A stretch of 64,000 nt of DNA from Holothuria scabra (GCA_037179385.1 CM074187.1:17237450-17301449), one strand, 5' to 3'. Shown: positions 35,666 to 48,151, counted from the stretch's first letter. Numbers and translations: made by a program. Notes: generated from the letters alone by a model not told the origin.

Positions 35666-36610
35666 ATGGTGGGGCCTATTGACCAGGACGTCCGGCGCTA
35701 TTATGAGTAATTTTGTCTTATTGACCCGGACGTAACTTAACATTTTGGACGAGCGCCACCACTTTGAAATCGTACTTAAACATTTACTCCAACACAAACC
35801 GGACGTAATGTATGTAGGCCTAGTGCCTTGGGATTAGATAAGTGGAATTTTAAGGCACTTTTTCAGTCTTTCATGCAGCAGCATTACTGTTTACAATCTC
35901 CATTGATATATACAATGTTGTTTGCTTTTGGATAACTCATTCCACTGAATCATGGTTCATCCACTTCAGTTTCACTGTGTATTGTGCAAGCTGCCTGCAA
36001 GTAACTGTACCGTTTTACTGTACACACAATATATAGCCTATGTATACAGCTAATAGTCTAGGCTACGTCCGGGACAATTATCAATTTTATTTGGTATTTT
36101 TTTTCGTCGTGGCTATTGACCCGGACGCGTCCGGTTCCATTACCGAATGAAATTGATAATTGTCCCGGACGTAGACTATTAGCTGTGCGTAAGATGTATA
36201 CATAAGATATGTAGTGTGTACTACAGTACTTTAACGTTACACTTGCAAGTTACTTGCAGGCAGCTTGCACAGTACAGAGTGTAGGCCTAGCTGAAGTGGT
36301 CTAACTTCTAAGTGGAGGAACCATGATTCAGTGGAATGAGTTATCCAAAAGCAAACAACCCTTGCATGTATCAATGGACATTGTAAAACAGTTATGCTGC
36401 AAATGAAAGACTGAGAAAGTGCCTTAAAATTTCACTTATCTAGTCCAAGGCACTAACGTTACACACATTACGTCCGGTTTGTGTTGGAGTAAATGTTGAA
36501 GTACAGGGTCAAAGTGGTGGCGCTCTTCCAAAATGAGAAGTTACGTCCGGGTCAATAAGACAAAATCTCTCACAATAGAGCCGGACGTCCGGGTAAATAG
36601 GCCCCACCAT
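35666..36610. mobile_element. 945-bp foldback element in reductase intron 1
   Basis: The two halves are inverted copies. Left arm about 35666-36087, right arm about 36150-36610, with a 62-bp centre. Ends read ATGGTGGGGCCTATT and AATAGGCCCCACCAT. Shared inner phrases in inverted order include GACCCGGACGTAACTT, CCACTGAATCATGGTTC, CAAGCTGCCTGCAAGTAACT and CTACGTCCGGGACAATTATC. The arms have diverged by substitutions and small indels. No transposase. Transcribed within the reductase pre-mRNA it would form a very long hairpin. Confidence 0.92.
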
Positions 36611-36862
36611 TTTTTTTTGGTATAAACTGTCGCAAAAGTGCTCCCTACAGTGAGTCTAGCGAACGACCACAGTCCTTTACGGACGACTAGGCTAGGGCCT
36701 ACTGTAAAAAATTAACGTCAGGCTACGTCGAGCCTAACAACGAAGTCCAATGGGCTTTCATTGAAGCTGTCAATGTAGCCTAGGCCTAGGGCCTAGGCTA
36801 GGCCTAATTTTGTTTGGTTCCTGCAACAGTTAAACTGTGAAACCAGCAAAACATTGACTTAC

Positions 36863-36937
36863 ATTCCACGTTCCCAATCCAAGGACTGGAATCTTGGTTC
36901 CGTTGGAGAAGCGGACGAAAATATTTTTTGCAGCCAT
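36863..36937 (-). CDS. Aldo-keto reductase exon 1 (residues 1-25)
   Basis: The start codon is at 36937-36935 and 25 codons end in LGLGTWN, followed by donor gtaagt. The exon encodes the N-terminal beta hairpin (FSNGTKIPVLGLGTW) that caps the bottom of the (beta/alpha)8 barrel in the family. The start is chosen because MAAKN immediately precedes the conserved hairpin, and AKR1A1-like proteins start within a few residues of this point. It joins exon 2 in phase 0 to give GTWNSEKNKV, matching the family's GTWKS pattern. The exon is too short to appear as a long reading frame. Only about 145 bp separate the start codon from the transposon-bounded tandem array, so the promoter must lie very close to or within repeat DNA. 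Confidence 0.9.
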
Positions 36938-37081
36938 ATTTCATACCTAATTTCAGTGGGTTATGTGTAACGTTAGGTAAGATTAAGATTGTTCGTAACC
37001 ATAGCGTAGGATAAAACTTAAGGAACCAGCTCTATGTTCGTACATAGTCTATAGAGCTAGAGGACGGAGAATGGTTCGTAA
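36938..37081 (-). promoter_or_regulatory. Reductase 5' flank (unmapped promoter/5' UTR)
   Basis: The only unique sequence between the start codon and the tandem array. No TATA box is obvious at a set distance. The interval is inferred to hold the 5' UTR and core promoter by position only. Confidence 0.35.
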
Positions 37082-37088
37082 CTTTACA

Positions 37089-37563
37089 GTAGCGGACCAC
37101 TAACTCCAATACTCATGCCTGGGAAAATGTTTACTGACAGACAAAGCGCCATAAAAAATTTTTATGGGATGTTATTTCTGACTGTATTACTTACAAAATA
37201 TGATCATTTTTGCATTTGGATTTTGAAGACAATGAGAAGAAATACAGACTGTGCAAATTTCAAGGCAATCTGACCAATTTTAGTGTCATTTTTTTTTATC
37301 GTGTTACTCCGCTCTATGAAATCCCGTTTTTGAGTAGCTATTATGGCGGGAAACACGTCCCTATCATTCAAGGCTCTCTAGCTCAAAATTTCAATGGTCA
37401 TTGTATAAAAATTCGAAAGTGCCATAAAAGCCGAGATTGTGAGCTTCGATCAGAGGGGTGGCATGTCCTGGTTGAAAACTTCTACTGGGCGTTAAGGGAA
37501 ACGGAAATAGCCAAATTTAGTGTGTAAGTCAATGGGACTTAAAATTAGTGGCCCGACCGCTAC
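37089..37563. mobile_element. MITE copy A (left boundary of array), 475 bp
   Basis: Ends GTAGCGG and CCGCTAC are inverted, and the similarity extends through a CACTAA-type phrase. A 7-bp target duplication CTTTACA flanks it at 37082-37088 and 37564-37570. This is the only copy in the array with matching flanks on both sides. It has six A in ATAAAAAATTTTTAT where the other copies have five. Confidence 0.88.
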
Positions 37564-38591
37564 CTTTACAGTACATATGTATTATGTCTCTAGAAGAAAC
37601 GGAAAAGTTCTAGCTAACAAAGCTACGGTTTCCTGCTTCGCTTCTGCGCTCTATTTGATATTATTAATATAACAAACCAACATTTCATGACTGGCGCAAC
37701 ATGGGGGACATTGCAACATTATTCGGGCATGTTTCGGACAGCATGGGATACTTAAGGATGCGGAGGAAAGGGGGCGTGCGTTTCAGTTGCTCTGAATCCC
37801 TTTCTCCGGAACTTTCACGTGTACGTCGTGCAGCTGCAGACTTAGGGTAAAAGTTAAACATATATTCCAACTGATTTTCAACATCGCAGTAAGTCAGTCG
37901 GTAGGTCGAATTGACCAAATTTATAACTTTTTCTAAAGTCCTCTCGACTCTCTGGCAAGAGCCGTTCAGCGAAACCAACTACTATGAAGCTGCTTCCTTT
38001 GGAAGCTACAACCACTAAATGAGCAAACTTAATCCTTCACTTACATCTTCAATCAAAACTCCAAAAGGCCACCCCCACCTCAAAAAGGAGTGAATCATGG
38101 CTGAGTGTTTTGCTGTAATATTCAGGTTTCTAGTGATTTGCTTAAAGCATTTAACATTTTGAAAGTAGTGTAAAAAATGTTCATGACAAAAAAAAAAATA
38201 AATAAATAAAATAAATACAGTTATCTTTTCAAAGGTGTTATTTCTATGTCCGGTGTTTGCAAATATAGAACTGTCGATTTTTGACAGGTATTTTTCTTTT
38301 TCTTTTTTTATTCCTCCTATATTTTATCGACTCCTTTCCATTCCGACTGTCTTTTTGCTTCTTGTTTTCTTCACGAGGCTTTCTTTTCCTAATTATGACC
38401 TGCTGTAAACCTTTACATCATGTTAATATGGACGTTATCAACTATAATTAACATGATAAGGTCGGTCAACATTACCCCCCCCCCCCCCAAACAAAGTGTT
38501 TTTGCCGACTATTATAAATGATTTTTAAATAACTTCCCATTTTAAGATAAATACTATTCCATTTTTACTGTAATTAGCATTTGATTCGAAA

Positions 38592-38655
38592 GGCCTCAAT
38601 ATGATCAGAAGCCCCGGCTACGAATGTAGCCGGGGCTTCTGATCATATTGAGGCC
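38592..38655. repeat. Perfect hairpin, 30-bp stem, 4-base loop (unit 1)
   Basis: GGCCTCAATATGATCAGAAG... runs to the loop GAAT and returns perfectly to ...CATATTGAGGCC. All 30 pairs are Watson-Crick. Repeats in each array unit. Confidence 0.97.
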
Positions 38656-39291
38656 AAATTTGTATATCTTTCGAGAGCGACTCTTGCTTTTAGAAAAAAG
38701 CGCTCTGGAATGAATATTCATAACCCGTCGATGCGAATTAAAAAGCTTTTTTCTATGATAACTATTCATTAAGACTGTTAGGGGGTAGGCTTAAGCGCCT
38801 AGGTGCCTATTGTCCTCGTGGCATGGATTGCTGATTTGTAACAAAGACAGTGGTTCTTTTGAACTTGACCAAGTCTTCTTTTGTGTACTTATTGCCGTAC
38901 GTCTCAATATAATATATTACGCCGTCATCCTACCAAAATATTATCAAGAGGGAACATTAGGACAACTTTTGCAATATTTTACTACATAGGATGTGGTCTA
39001 TCGTCAATTAAATTTCAAAGTTGACCAACTGAAGTGCCTCCTATGCTAAAATGTAGGCCATCTAAAGCAATTTTGAGGAAATTGTACGATATAAAACTGG
39101 TGAGCATATATCAGCCTAGTGTTTGATGAGTGAGTAAAATAGGCCTGGATTAGGGTACGGAAGCTAAGTTGAGCTCTACTAGCAAAACTTCTTTGGGACA
39201 TGGTTGTAATAAATCGAATTGGTATCAAAGGATAACCTGTCAGCTTTTGCGCAAGGGTGACGTGGACCTTGTCAAACTTCGACGAGTGTTT

Positions 39292-40413
39292 GAGAGGTCA
39301 TTTTACTCGTTCAAAGTAGAGTGTAAGTCATTGAAGATTTTATTACAAGTTCGCTACCTAAAACATTTTTTATTTCATGACCATTGAAATTTTCAGCTCC
39401 GTAGGGAACCTGGAATGATCGATAGGCTACGTGTTTTACCATCCTTGTCGATGCTCAAAGGTACATCATTACACAGCGCAGTTATACAATCGACAAACGA
39501 CACTGAATTTCGTCAAATTTTTCTGAATTTTGCACAGTGTGTATTTTAGCTCATTATCTTCGATGTACATTGAAAAAAATGAAACCGTTTCGTGACTTAC
39601 ACAGTTAGAAACAACTTGCAAAAATATTTTGAAGCATTTCTTTTCTTCACACAATATTTTTCGGTGTAACAATATTTTAACAAGTCGCTGGGTTGTCGAA
39701 ATTTTGTCCGAAGCGATATGTAATTGGGGGTAAACTTCATATTTAGTCGAATTATGGCAAATTTAGCAGACCATGAGGAACCCTCAAACGGTCGTCATCT
39801 CTGCTACGTCACGATGGTCAGGTTTTCTCCACAGTTTGCCTTTTTATTGGTTGAGAGGTCATTTTACTCGTTCAAAGTAGAGTGTAAGTCATTGAAGATT
39901 TTATTACAAGTTCGCTACCTAAAACATTTTTTATTTCATGACCATTGAAATTTTCAGCTCCGTAGAGAACCTGGAATGATCGATAGGCTACGTGTTTTAC
40001 CATCCTTGTCGATGCTCAAAGGTACATCATTACACAGCGCAGTTATACAATCGACAAACGACACTGAATTTCGTCAAATTTTTCTGAATTTTGCACAGTG
40101 TGTATTTTAGCTCATTATCTTCGATGTACATTGAAAAAAATTAAACCGTTTCGTGACTTACACAGTTAGAAACAACTTGCAAAAATATTTTGAAGCATTT
40201 CTTTTCTTCACACAATATTTTTCGGTGTAACAATATTTTAACAAGTCGCTGGGTTGTCGAAATTTTGTCCGAAGCGATATGTAATTGGGGGTAAACTTCA
40301 TATTTAGTCGAATTATGGCAAATTTAGCAGACCATGAGGAACCCTCAAACGGTCGTCATCTCCGCTACGTCACGATGGTCAGGTTTTCTCCACAGTTTGC
40401 CTTTTTATTGGTT
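39292..40413. repeat. 561-bp tandem duplication inside unit 1
   Basis: GAGAGGTCATTTTACTCG starts at 39292 and again at 39853. The two copies differ at diagnostic bases: GTAGGGAACC against GTAGAGAACC, AATGAAACC against AATTAAACC, and TCTGCTACG against TCCGCTACG. The same pair is in unit 2 (from 42644); units 3 and 4 have one copy each. Confidence 0.95.
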
Positions 40414-40567
40414 TCAAACTAGAGAACAAATAGTGAAATACGGAGACAATACAAATATAGACGCTCTTGTTGCGCGGTTGTAGGCTGTATTCCCCGTACT
40501 TTGAGGAGCTTGCCACCTTGTCGCGCAAATCTTCGCGCTTCACCGGTGTTGAGGTAACGTACTTTAG

Positions 40568-41040
40568 GTAGCGGACCACTAACTCCAATACTCATGCCTG
40601 GGAAAATGTTTACTGACAGACAAAGCGCCATAAAAATTTTTATGGGATGTTATTTCTGACTGTATTACTTACAAAATATGATCATTTTTGCATTTGGATT
40701 TTGAAGACAATGAGAAGAAATACAGACTGTGCAAATTTCAAGGCAATCTGACCAATTTTAGTGTCATTTTTTTTATCGTGTTACTCCGCTCTATGAAATC
40801 CCGTTTTTGAGTAGCTATTATGGCGGGAAACACGTCCCTATCATTCAAGGCTCTCTAGCTCAAAATTTCAATGGTCATTGTATAAAAATTCGAAAGTGCC
40901 ATAAAAGCCGAGATTGTGAGCTTCGATCAGAGGGGTGGCATGTCCTGGTTGAAAACTTCTACTGGGCGTTAAGGGAAACGGAAATAGCCAAATTTAGTGT
41001 GTAAGTCAATGGGACTTAAAATTAGTGGCCCGACCGCTAC
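40568..41040. mobile_element. MITE, internal copy 2
   Basis: Same element. Its left flank (...CGTACTTTAG) is like the rightmost copy and its right flank (CTTTACAGTA) is like copy A. Confidence 0.88.
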
Positions 41041-41946
41041 CTTTACAGTACATATGTATTATGTCTCTAGAAGAAACGGAAAAGTTCTAGCTAACAAAGC
41101 TACGGTTTCCTGCTTCGCTTCTGCGCTCTATTTGATATTATTAATATAACAAACCAACATTTCATGACTGGCGCAACATGGGGGACATTGCAACATTATT
41201 CGGGCATGTTTCGGACAGCATGGGATACTTAAGGATGCGGAGGAAAGGGGGCGTGCGTTTCAGTTGCTCTGAATCCCTTTCTCCGGAACTTTCACGTGTA
41301 CGTCGTGCAGCTGCAGACTTAGGGTAAAAGTTAAACATATATTCCAACTGATTTTCAACATCGCAGTAAGTCAGTCGGTAGGTCGAATTGACCAAATTTA
41401 TAACTTTTTCTAAAGTTCTCTCGACTCTCTGGCAAAGAGCCGTTCAGCGAAACCAACTACTATGAAGCTGTAATATTCAGGTTTCTAGTGATTTGCTTAA
41501 AGCATTTAACATTTTGAAAGTAGTGTAAAAAATGTTCATGACAAAAAAAAAAAATAAATAAATAAAATAAATACAGTTATCTTTTCAAAGGTGTTATTTC
41601 TATGTCCGGTGTTTGCAAATATAGAACTGTCGATTTTTGACAGGTATTTTTCTTTTTCTTTTTTTATTCCTCCTATATTTTATCGACTCCTTTCCATTCC
41701 GACTGTCTTTTTGCTTCTTGTTTTCTTCACGAGGCTTTCTTTTCCTAATTATGACCTGCTGTAAACCTTTACATCATGTTAATATGGACGTTATCAACTA
41801 TAATTAACATGATAAGGTCGGTCAACATTACCCCCCCCCCCCCAAACAAAGTGTTTTTGCCGACTATTATAAATGATTTTTAAATAACTTCCCATTTTAA
41901 GATAAATACTATTCCATTTTTACTGTAATTAGCATTTGATTCGAAA

Positions 41947-42010
41947 GGCCTCAATATGATCAGAAGCCCCGGCTACGAATGTAGCCGGGGCTTCTGATCA
42001 TATTGAGGCC
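41947..42010. repeat. Perfect hairpin (unit 2)
   Basis: Identical 64 bp to the unit 1 hairpin. Confidence 0.97.
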
Positions 42011-42643
42011 AAATTTGTATATCTTTCGAGAGCGACTCTTGCTTTTAGAAAAAAGCGCTCTGGAATGAATATTCATAACCCGTCGATGCGAATTAAAAAG
42101 CTTTTCTATGATAACTATTCATTAAGACTGTTAGGGGTAGGCTTAAGCGCCTAGGTGCCTATTGTCCTCGTGGCATGGATTGCTGATTTGTAACAAAGAC
42201 AGTGGTTCTTTTGAACTTGACCAAGTCTTCTTTTGTGTACTTATTGCCGTACGTCTCAATATAATATATTACGCCGTCATCCTACCAAAATATTATCAAG
42301 AGGGAACATTAGGACAACTTTTGCAATATTTTACTACATAGGATGTGGTCTATCGTCAATTAAATTTCAAAGTTGACCAACTGAAGTGCCTCCTATGCTA
42401 AAATGTAGGCCATCTAAAGCAATTTTGAGGAAATTGTACGATATAAAACTGGTGAGCATATATCAGCCTAGTGTTTGATGAGTGAGTAAAATAGGCCTGG
42501 ATTAGGGTACGGAAGCTAAGTTGAGCTCTACTAGCAAAACTTCTTTGGGACATGGTTGTAATAAATCGAATTGGTATCAAAGGATAACCTGTCAGCTTTT
42601 GCGCAAGGGTGACGTGGACCTTGTCAAACTTCGACGAGTGTTT

Positions 42644-43763
42644 GAGAGGTCATTTTACTCGTTCAAAGTAGAGTGTAAGTCATTGAAGATTTTATTACAA
42701 GTTCGCTACCTAAAACATTTTTTATTTCATGACCATTGAAATTTTCAGCTCCGTAGGGAACCTGGAATGATCGATAGGCTACGTGTTTTACCATCCTTGT
42801 CGATGCTCAAAGGTACATCATTACACAGCGCAGTTATACAATCGACAAACGACACTGAATTTCGTCAAATTTTTCTGAATTTTGCACAGTGTGTATTTTA
42901 GCTCATTATCTTCGATGTACATTGAAAAAATGAAACCGTTTCGTGACTTACACAGTTAGAAACAACTTGCAAAAATATTTTGAAGCATTTCTTTTCTTCA
43001 CACAATATTTTTCGGTGTAACAATATTTTAACAAGTCGCTGGGTTGTCGAAATTTTGTCCGAAGCGATATGTAATTGGGGGTAAACTTCATATTTAGTCG
43101 AATTATGGCAAATTTAGCAGACCATGAGGAACCCTCAAACGGTCGTCATCTCTGCTACGTCACGATGGTCAGGTTTTCTCCACAGTTTGCCTTTTTATTG
43201 GTTGAGAGGTCATTTTACTCGTTCAAAGTAGAGTGTAAGTCATTGAAGATTTTATTACAAGTTCGCTACCTAAAACATTTTTTATTTCATGACCATTGAA
43301 ATTTTCAGCTCCGTAGAGAACCTGGAATGATCGATAGGCTACGTGTTTTACCATCCTTGTCGATGCTCAAAGGTACATCATTACACAGCGCAGTTATACA
43401 ATCGACAAACGACACTGAATTTCGTCAAATTTTTCTGAATTTTGCACAGTGTGTATTTTAGCTCATTATCTTCGATGTACATTGAAAAAATTAAACCGTT
43501 TCGTGACTTACACAGTTAGAAACAACTTGCAAAAATATTTTGAAGCATTTCTTTTCTTCACACAATATTTTTCGGTGTAACAATATTTTAACAAGTCGCT
43601 GGGTTGTCGAAATTTTGTCCGAAGCGATATGTAATTGGGGGTAAACTTCATATTTAGTCGAATTATGGCAAATTTAGCAGACCATGAGGAACCCTCAAAC
43701 GGTCGTCATCTCCGCTACGTCACGATGGTCAGGTTTTCTCCACAGTTTGCCTTTTTATTGGTT
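42644..43763. repeat. 561-bp tandem duplication inside unit 2
   Basis: Same arrangement and the same diagnostic differences as in unit 1. Confidence 0.95.
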
Positions 43764-43917
43764 TCAAACTAGAGAACAAATAGTGAAATACGGAGACAAT
43801 ACAAATATAGACGCTCTTGTTGCGCGGTTGTAGGCTGTATTCCCCGTACTTTGAGGAGCTTGCCACCTTGTCGCGCAAATCTTCGCGCTTCACCGGTGTT
43901 GAGGTAACGTACTTTAG

Positions 43918-44390
43918 GTAGCGGACCACTAACTCCAATACTCATGCCTGGGAAAATGTTTACTGACAGACAAAGCGCCATAAAAATTTTTATGGGATGT
44001 TATTTCTGACTGTATTACTTACAAAATATGATCATTTTTGCATTTGGATTTTGAAGACAATGAGAAGAAATACAGACTGTGCAAATTTCAAGGCAATCTG
44101 ACCAATTTTAGTGTCATTTTTTTTATCGTGTTACTCCGCTCTATGAAATCCCGTTTTTGAGTAGCTATTATGGCGGGAAACACGTCCCTATCATTCAAGG
44201 CTCTCTAGCTCAAAATTTCAATGGTCATTGTATAAAAATTCGAAAGTGCCATAAAAGCCGAGATTGTGAGCTTCGATCAGAGGGGTGGCATGTCCTGGTT
44301 GAAAACTTCTACTGGGCGTTAAGGGAAACGGAAATAGCCAAATTTAGTGTGTAAGTCAATGGGACTTAAAATTAGTGGCCCGACCGCTAC
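43918..44390. mobile_element. MITE, internal copy 3
   Basis: Same chimeric flanks as copy 2: rightmost-type on the left, copy-A-type on the right. Confidence 0.88.
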
Positions 44391-45290
44391 CTTTACAGTA
44401 CATATGTATTATGTCTCTAGAAGAAACGGAAAAGTTCTAGCTAACAAAGCTACGGTTTCCTGCTTCGCTTCTGCGCTCTATTTGATATTATTAATATAAC
44501 AAACCAACATTTCATGACTGGCGCAACATGGGGGACATTGCAACATTATTCGGGCATGTTTCGGACAGCATGGGATACTTAAGGATGCGGAGGAAAGGGG
44601 CGTGCGTTTCAGTTGCTCTGAATCCCTTTCTCCGGAACTTTCACGTGTACGTCGTGCAGCTGCAGACTTAGGGTAAAGTTAAACATATATTCCAACTGAT
44701 TTTCAACATCGCAGTAAGTCAGTCGGTAGGTCGAATTGACCAAATTTATAACTTTTTCTAAAGTTCTCTCGACTCTCTGGCAAAGAGCCGTTCAGCGAAA
44801 CCAACTACTATGAAGCTGTAATATTCAGGTTTCTAGTGATTTGCTTAAAGCATTTAACATTTTGAAAGTAGTGTAAAAAATGTTCATGACAAAAAAAAAA
44901 CTAAATAAATACAATAAATCCAGTTATCTTTTCAAAGGTGTTATTTCTATGTCCGGTGTTTGCAAATATAGAACTGTCGATTTTTGACAGGTATTTTTCT
45001 TTTTCTTTTTTATTCCTCCTATATTTTATCGACTCCTTTCCATTCCGACTGTCTTTTTGCTTCTTGTTTTCTTCACGAGGCTTTCTTTTCCTAATTATGA
45101 CCTGCTGTAAACCTTTACATCATGTTAATATGGACGTTATCAACTATAATTAACATGATAAGGTCGGTCAACATTAGCCACCCCCCCAAACAAAGTGTTT
45201 TTGCCGACTATTATAAATGATTTTTAAATAACTTCCCATTTTAAGATAAATACTATTCCATTTTTACTGTAATTAGCATTTGATTCGAAA

Positions 45291-45354
45291 GGCCTCAATA
45301 TGATCAGAAGCCCCGGCTACGAATGTAGCCGGGGCTTCTGATCATATTGAGGCC
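45291..45354. repeat. Perfect hairpin (unit 3)
   Basis: Identical 64 bp to the unit 1 hairpin. Confidence 0.97.
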
Positions 45355-46705
45355 AAATTTGTATATCTTTCGAGAGCGACTCTTGCTTTTAGAAAAAAGC
45401 GCTCTGGAATGAATATTCATAACCCGTCGATGCGAATTAAAAAGCTTTTTTCTATGATAACTATTCATTAAGACTGTTAGTGGGTAGGCTTAAGCGCCTA
45501 GGTGCCTATTGTCCTCGTGGCATGGATTGCTGATTTGTAACAAAGACAGTGGTTCTTTTGAACTTGACCAAGTCTTCTTTTGTGTACTTATTGCCGTACG
45601 TCTCAATATAATATATTACGCCGTCATCCTACCAAAATATTATCAAGAGGGAACATTAGGACAACTTTTGCAATATTTTACTACATAGGATGTGGTCTAT
45701 CGTCAATTAAATTTCAAAGTTGACCAACTGAAGTGCCTCCTATGCTAAAATGTAGGCCATCTAAAGCAATTTTGAGGAAATTGTACGATATAAAACTGGT
45801 GAGCATATATCAGCCTAGTGTTTGATGAGTGAGTAAAATAGGCCTGGATTAGGGTACGGAAGCTAAGTTGAGCTCTACTAGCAAAACTTCTTTGGGACAT
45901 GGTTGTAATAAATCGAATTGGTATCAAAGGATAACCTGTCAGCTTTTGCGCAAGGGTGACGTGGACCTTGTCAAACTTCGACGAGTGTTTGAGAGGTCAT
46001 TTTACTCGTTCAAAGTAGAGTGTAAGTCATTGAAGATTTTATTACAAGTTCGCTACCTAAAACATTTTTTATTTCATGACCATTGAAATTTTCAGCTCCG
46101 TAGGGAACCTGGAATGATCGATAGGCTACGTGTTTTACCATCCTTGTCGATGCTCAAAGGTACATCATTACACAGCGCAGTTATACAATCGACAAACGAC
46201 ACTGAATTTCGTCAAATTTTTCTGAATTTTGCACAGTGTGTATTTTAGCTCATTACCTTCGATGTACATTGAAAAAAATGAAACCGTTTCGTGACTTACA
46301 CAGTTAGAAACAACTTGCAAAAATATTTTGAAGCATTTCTTTTCTTCACACAATATTTTTCGGTGTAACAATATTTTAACAAGTCGCTGGGTTGTCGAAA
46401 TTTTGTCCGAAGCGATATGTAATTGGGGGTAAACTTCATATTTAGTCGAATTATGGCAAATTTAGCAGACCATGAGGAACCCTCAAACGGTCGTCATCTC
46501 TGCTACGTCACGATGGTCAGGTTTTCTCCACAGTTTGCCTTTTTATTGGTTTCAAACTAGAGAACAAATAGTGAAATACGGAGACAATACAAATATAGAC
46601 GCTCTTGTTGCGCGGTTGTAGGCTGTATTCCCCGTACTTTGAGGAGCTTGCCACCTTGTCGCGCAAATCTTCGCGCTTCACCGGTGTTGAGGTAACGTAC
46701 TTTAG

Positions 46706-47179
46706 GTAGCGGACCACTAACTCCAATACTCATGCCTGGGAAAATGTTTACTGACAGACAAAGCGCCATAAAAATTTTTATGGGATGTTATTTCTGACTG
46801 TATTACTTACAAAATATGATCATTTTTGCATTTGGATTTTGAAGACAATGAGAAGAAATACAGACTGTGCAAATTTCAAGGCAATCTGACCAATTTTAGT
46901 GTCATTTTTTTTTATCGTGTTACTCCGCTCTATGAAATCCCGTTTTTGAGTAGCTATTATGGCGGGAAACACGTCCCTATCATTCAAGGCTCTCTAGCTC
47001 AAAATTTCAATGGTCATTGTATAAAAATTCGAAAGTGCCATAAAAGCCGAGATTGTGAGCTTCGATCAGAGGGGTGGCATGTCCTGGTTGAAAACTTCTA
47101 CTGGGCGTTAAGGGAAACGGAAATAGCCAAATTTAGTGTGTAAGTCAATGGGACTTAAAATTAGTGGCCCGACCGCTAC
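46706..47179. mobile_element. MITE, internal copy 4
   Basis: Same chimeric flanks as copies 2 and 3. Confidence 0.88.
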
Positions 47180-48087
47180 CTTTACAGTACATATGTATTA
47201 TGTCTCTAGAAGAAACGGAAAAGTTCTAGCTAACAAAGCTACGGTTTCCTGCTTCGCTTCTGCGCTCTATTTGATATTATTAATATAACAAACCAACATT
47301 TCATGACTGGCGCAACATGGGGGACATTGCAACATTATTCGGGCATGTTTCGGACAGCATGGGATACTTAAGGATGCGGAGGAAAGGGGGCGTGCGTTTC
47401 AGTTGCTCTGAATCCCTTTCTCCGGAACTTTCACGTGTACGTCGTGCAGCTGCAGACTTAGGGTAAAAGTTAAACATATATTCCAACTGATTTTCAACAT
47501 CGCAGTAAGTCAGTCGGTAGGTCGAATTGACCAAATTTATAACTTTTTCTAAAGTTCTCTCGACTCTCTGGCAAAGAGCCGTTCAGCGAAACCAACTACT
47601 ATGAAGCTGTAATATTCAGGTTTCTAGTGATTTGCTTAAAGCATTTAACATTTTGAAAGTAGTGTAAAAAATGTTCATGACAAAAAAAAAAAAATAAATA
47701 AATAAAATAAATACAGTTATCTTTTCAAAGGTGTTATTTCTATGTCCGGTGTTTGCAAATATAGAACTGTCGATTTTTGACAGGTATTTTTCTTTTTCTT
47801 TTTTTATTCCTCCTATATTTTATCGACTCCTTTCCATTCCGACTGTCTTTTTGCTTCTTGTTTTCTTCACGAGGCTTTCTTTTCCTAATTATGACCTGCT
47901 GTAAACCTTTACATCATGTTAATATGGACGTTATCAACTATAATTAACATGATAAGGTCGGTCAACATTACCCCCCCCCCCCCCAAACAAAGTGTTTTTG
48001 CCGACTATTATAAATGATTTTTAAATAACTTCCCATTTTAAGATAAATACTATTCCATTTTTACTGTAATTAGCATTTGATTCGAAA

Positions 48088-48151
48088 GGCCTCAATATGA
48101 TCAGAAGCCCCGGCTACGAATGTAGCCGGGGCTTCTGATCATATTGAGGCC
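48088..48151. repeat. Perfect hairpin (unit 4)
   Basis: Identical 64 bp to the unit 1 hairpin. Confidence 0.97.

Larger units (their letters stand above)
17317..36937 (-). other. Aldo-keto reductase gene (AKR1-type), six exons seen, C-terminal exons missing
   Basis: Six minus-strand exons join in one frame to about 221 residues, against about 325 for the family. The product would be a cytosolic NADPH-dependent oxidoreductase reducing aldehydes or ketones to alcohols. The tetrad is complete: Asp47, Tyr52, Lys81 and His114, with spacing matching the known family (Asp45, Tyr50, Lys80, His113 in human AKR1A1). The exons flow directly from one motif to the next as in AKR1A1, my closest match from memory. 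Human-like members end with an IPKS-type loop that binds the adenosine phosphate, plus a C-terminal substrate loop. Neither was found below 17317, so either a long intron carries the gene off the left edge or the copy is truncated. Introns are full of mobile elements. Substrate cannot be told. Confidence 0.92.

Noticed and set aside
37210..37527. 105-codon frame repeated in the array
   Set aside because: It lies inside the MITE, shifts or breaks in other copies through poly-T length changes, and has no recognisable domain.
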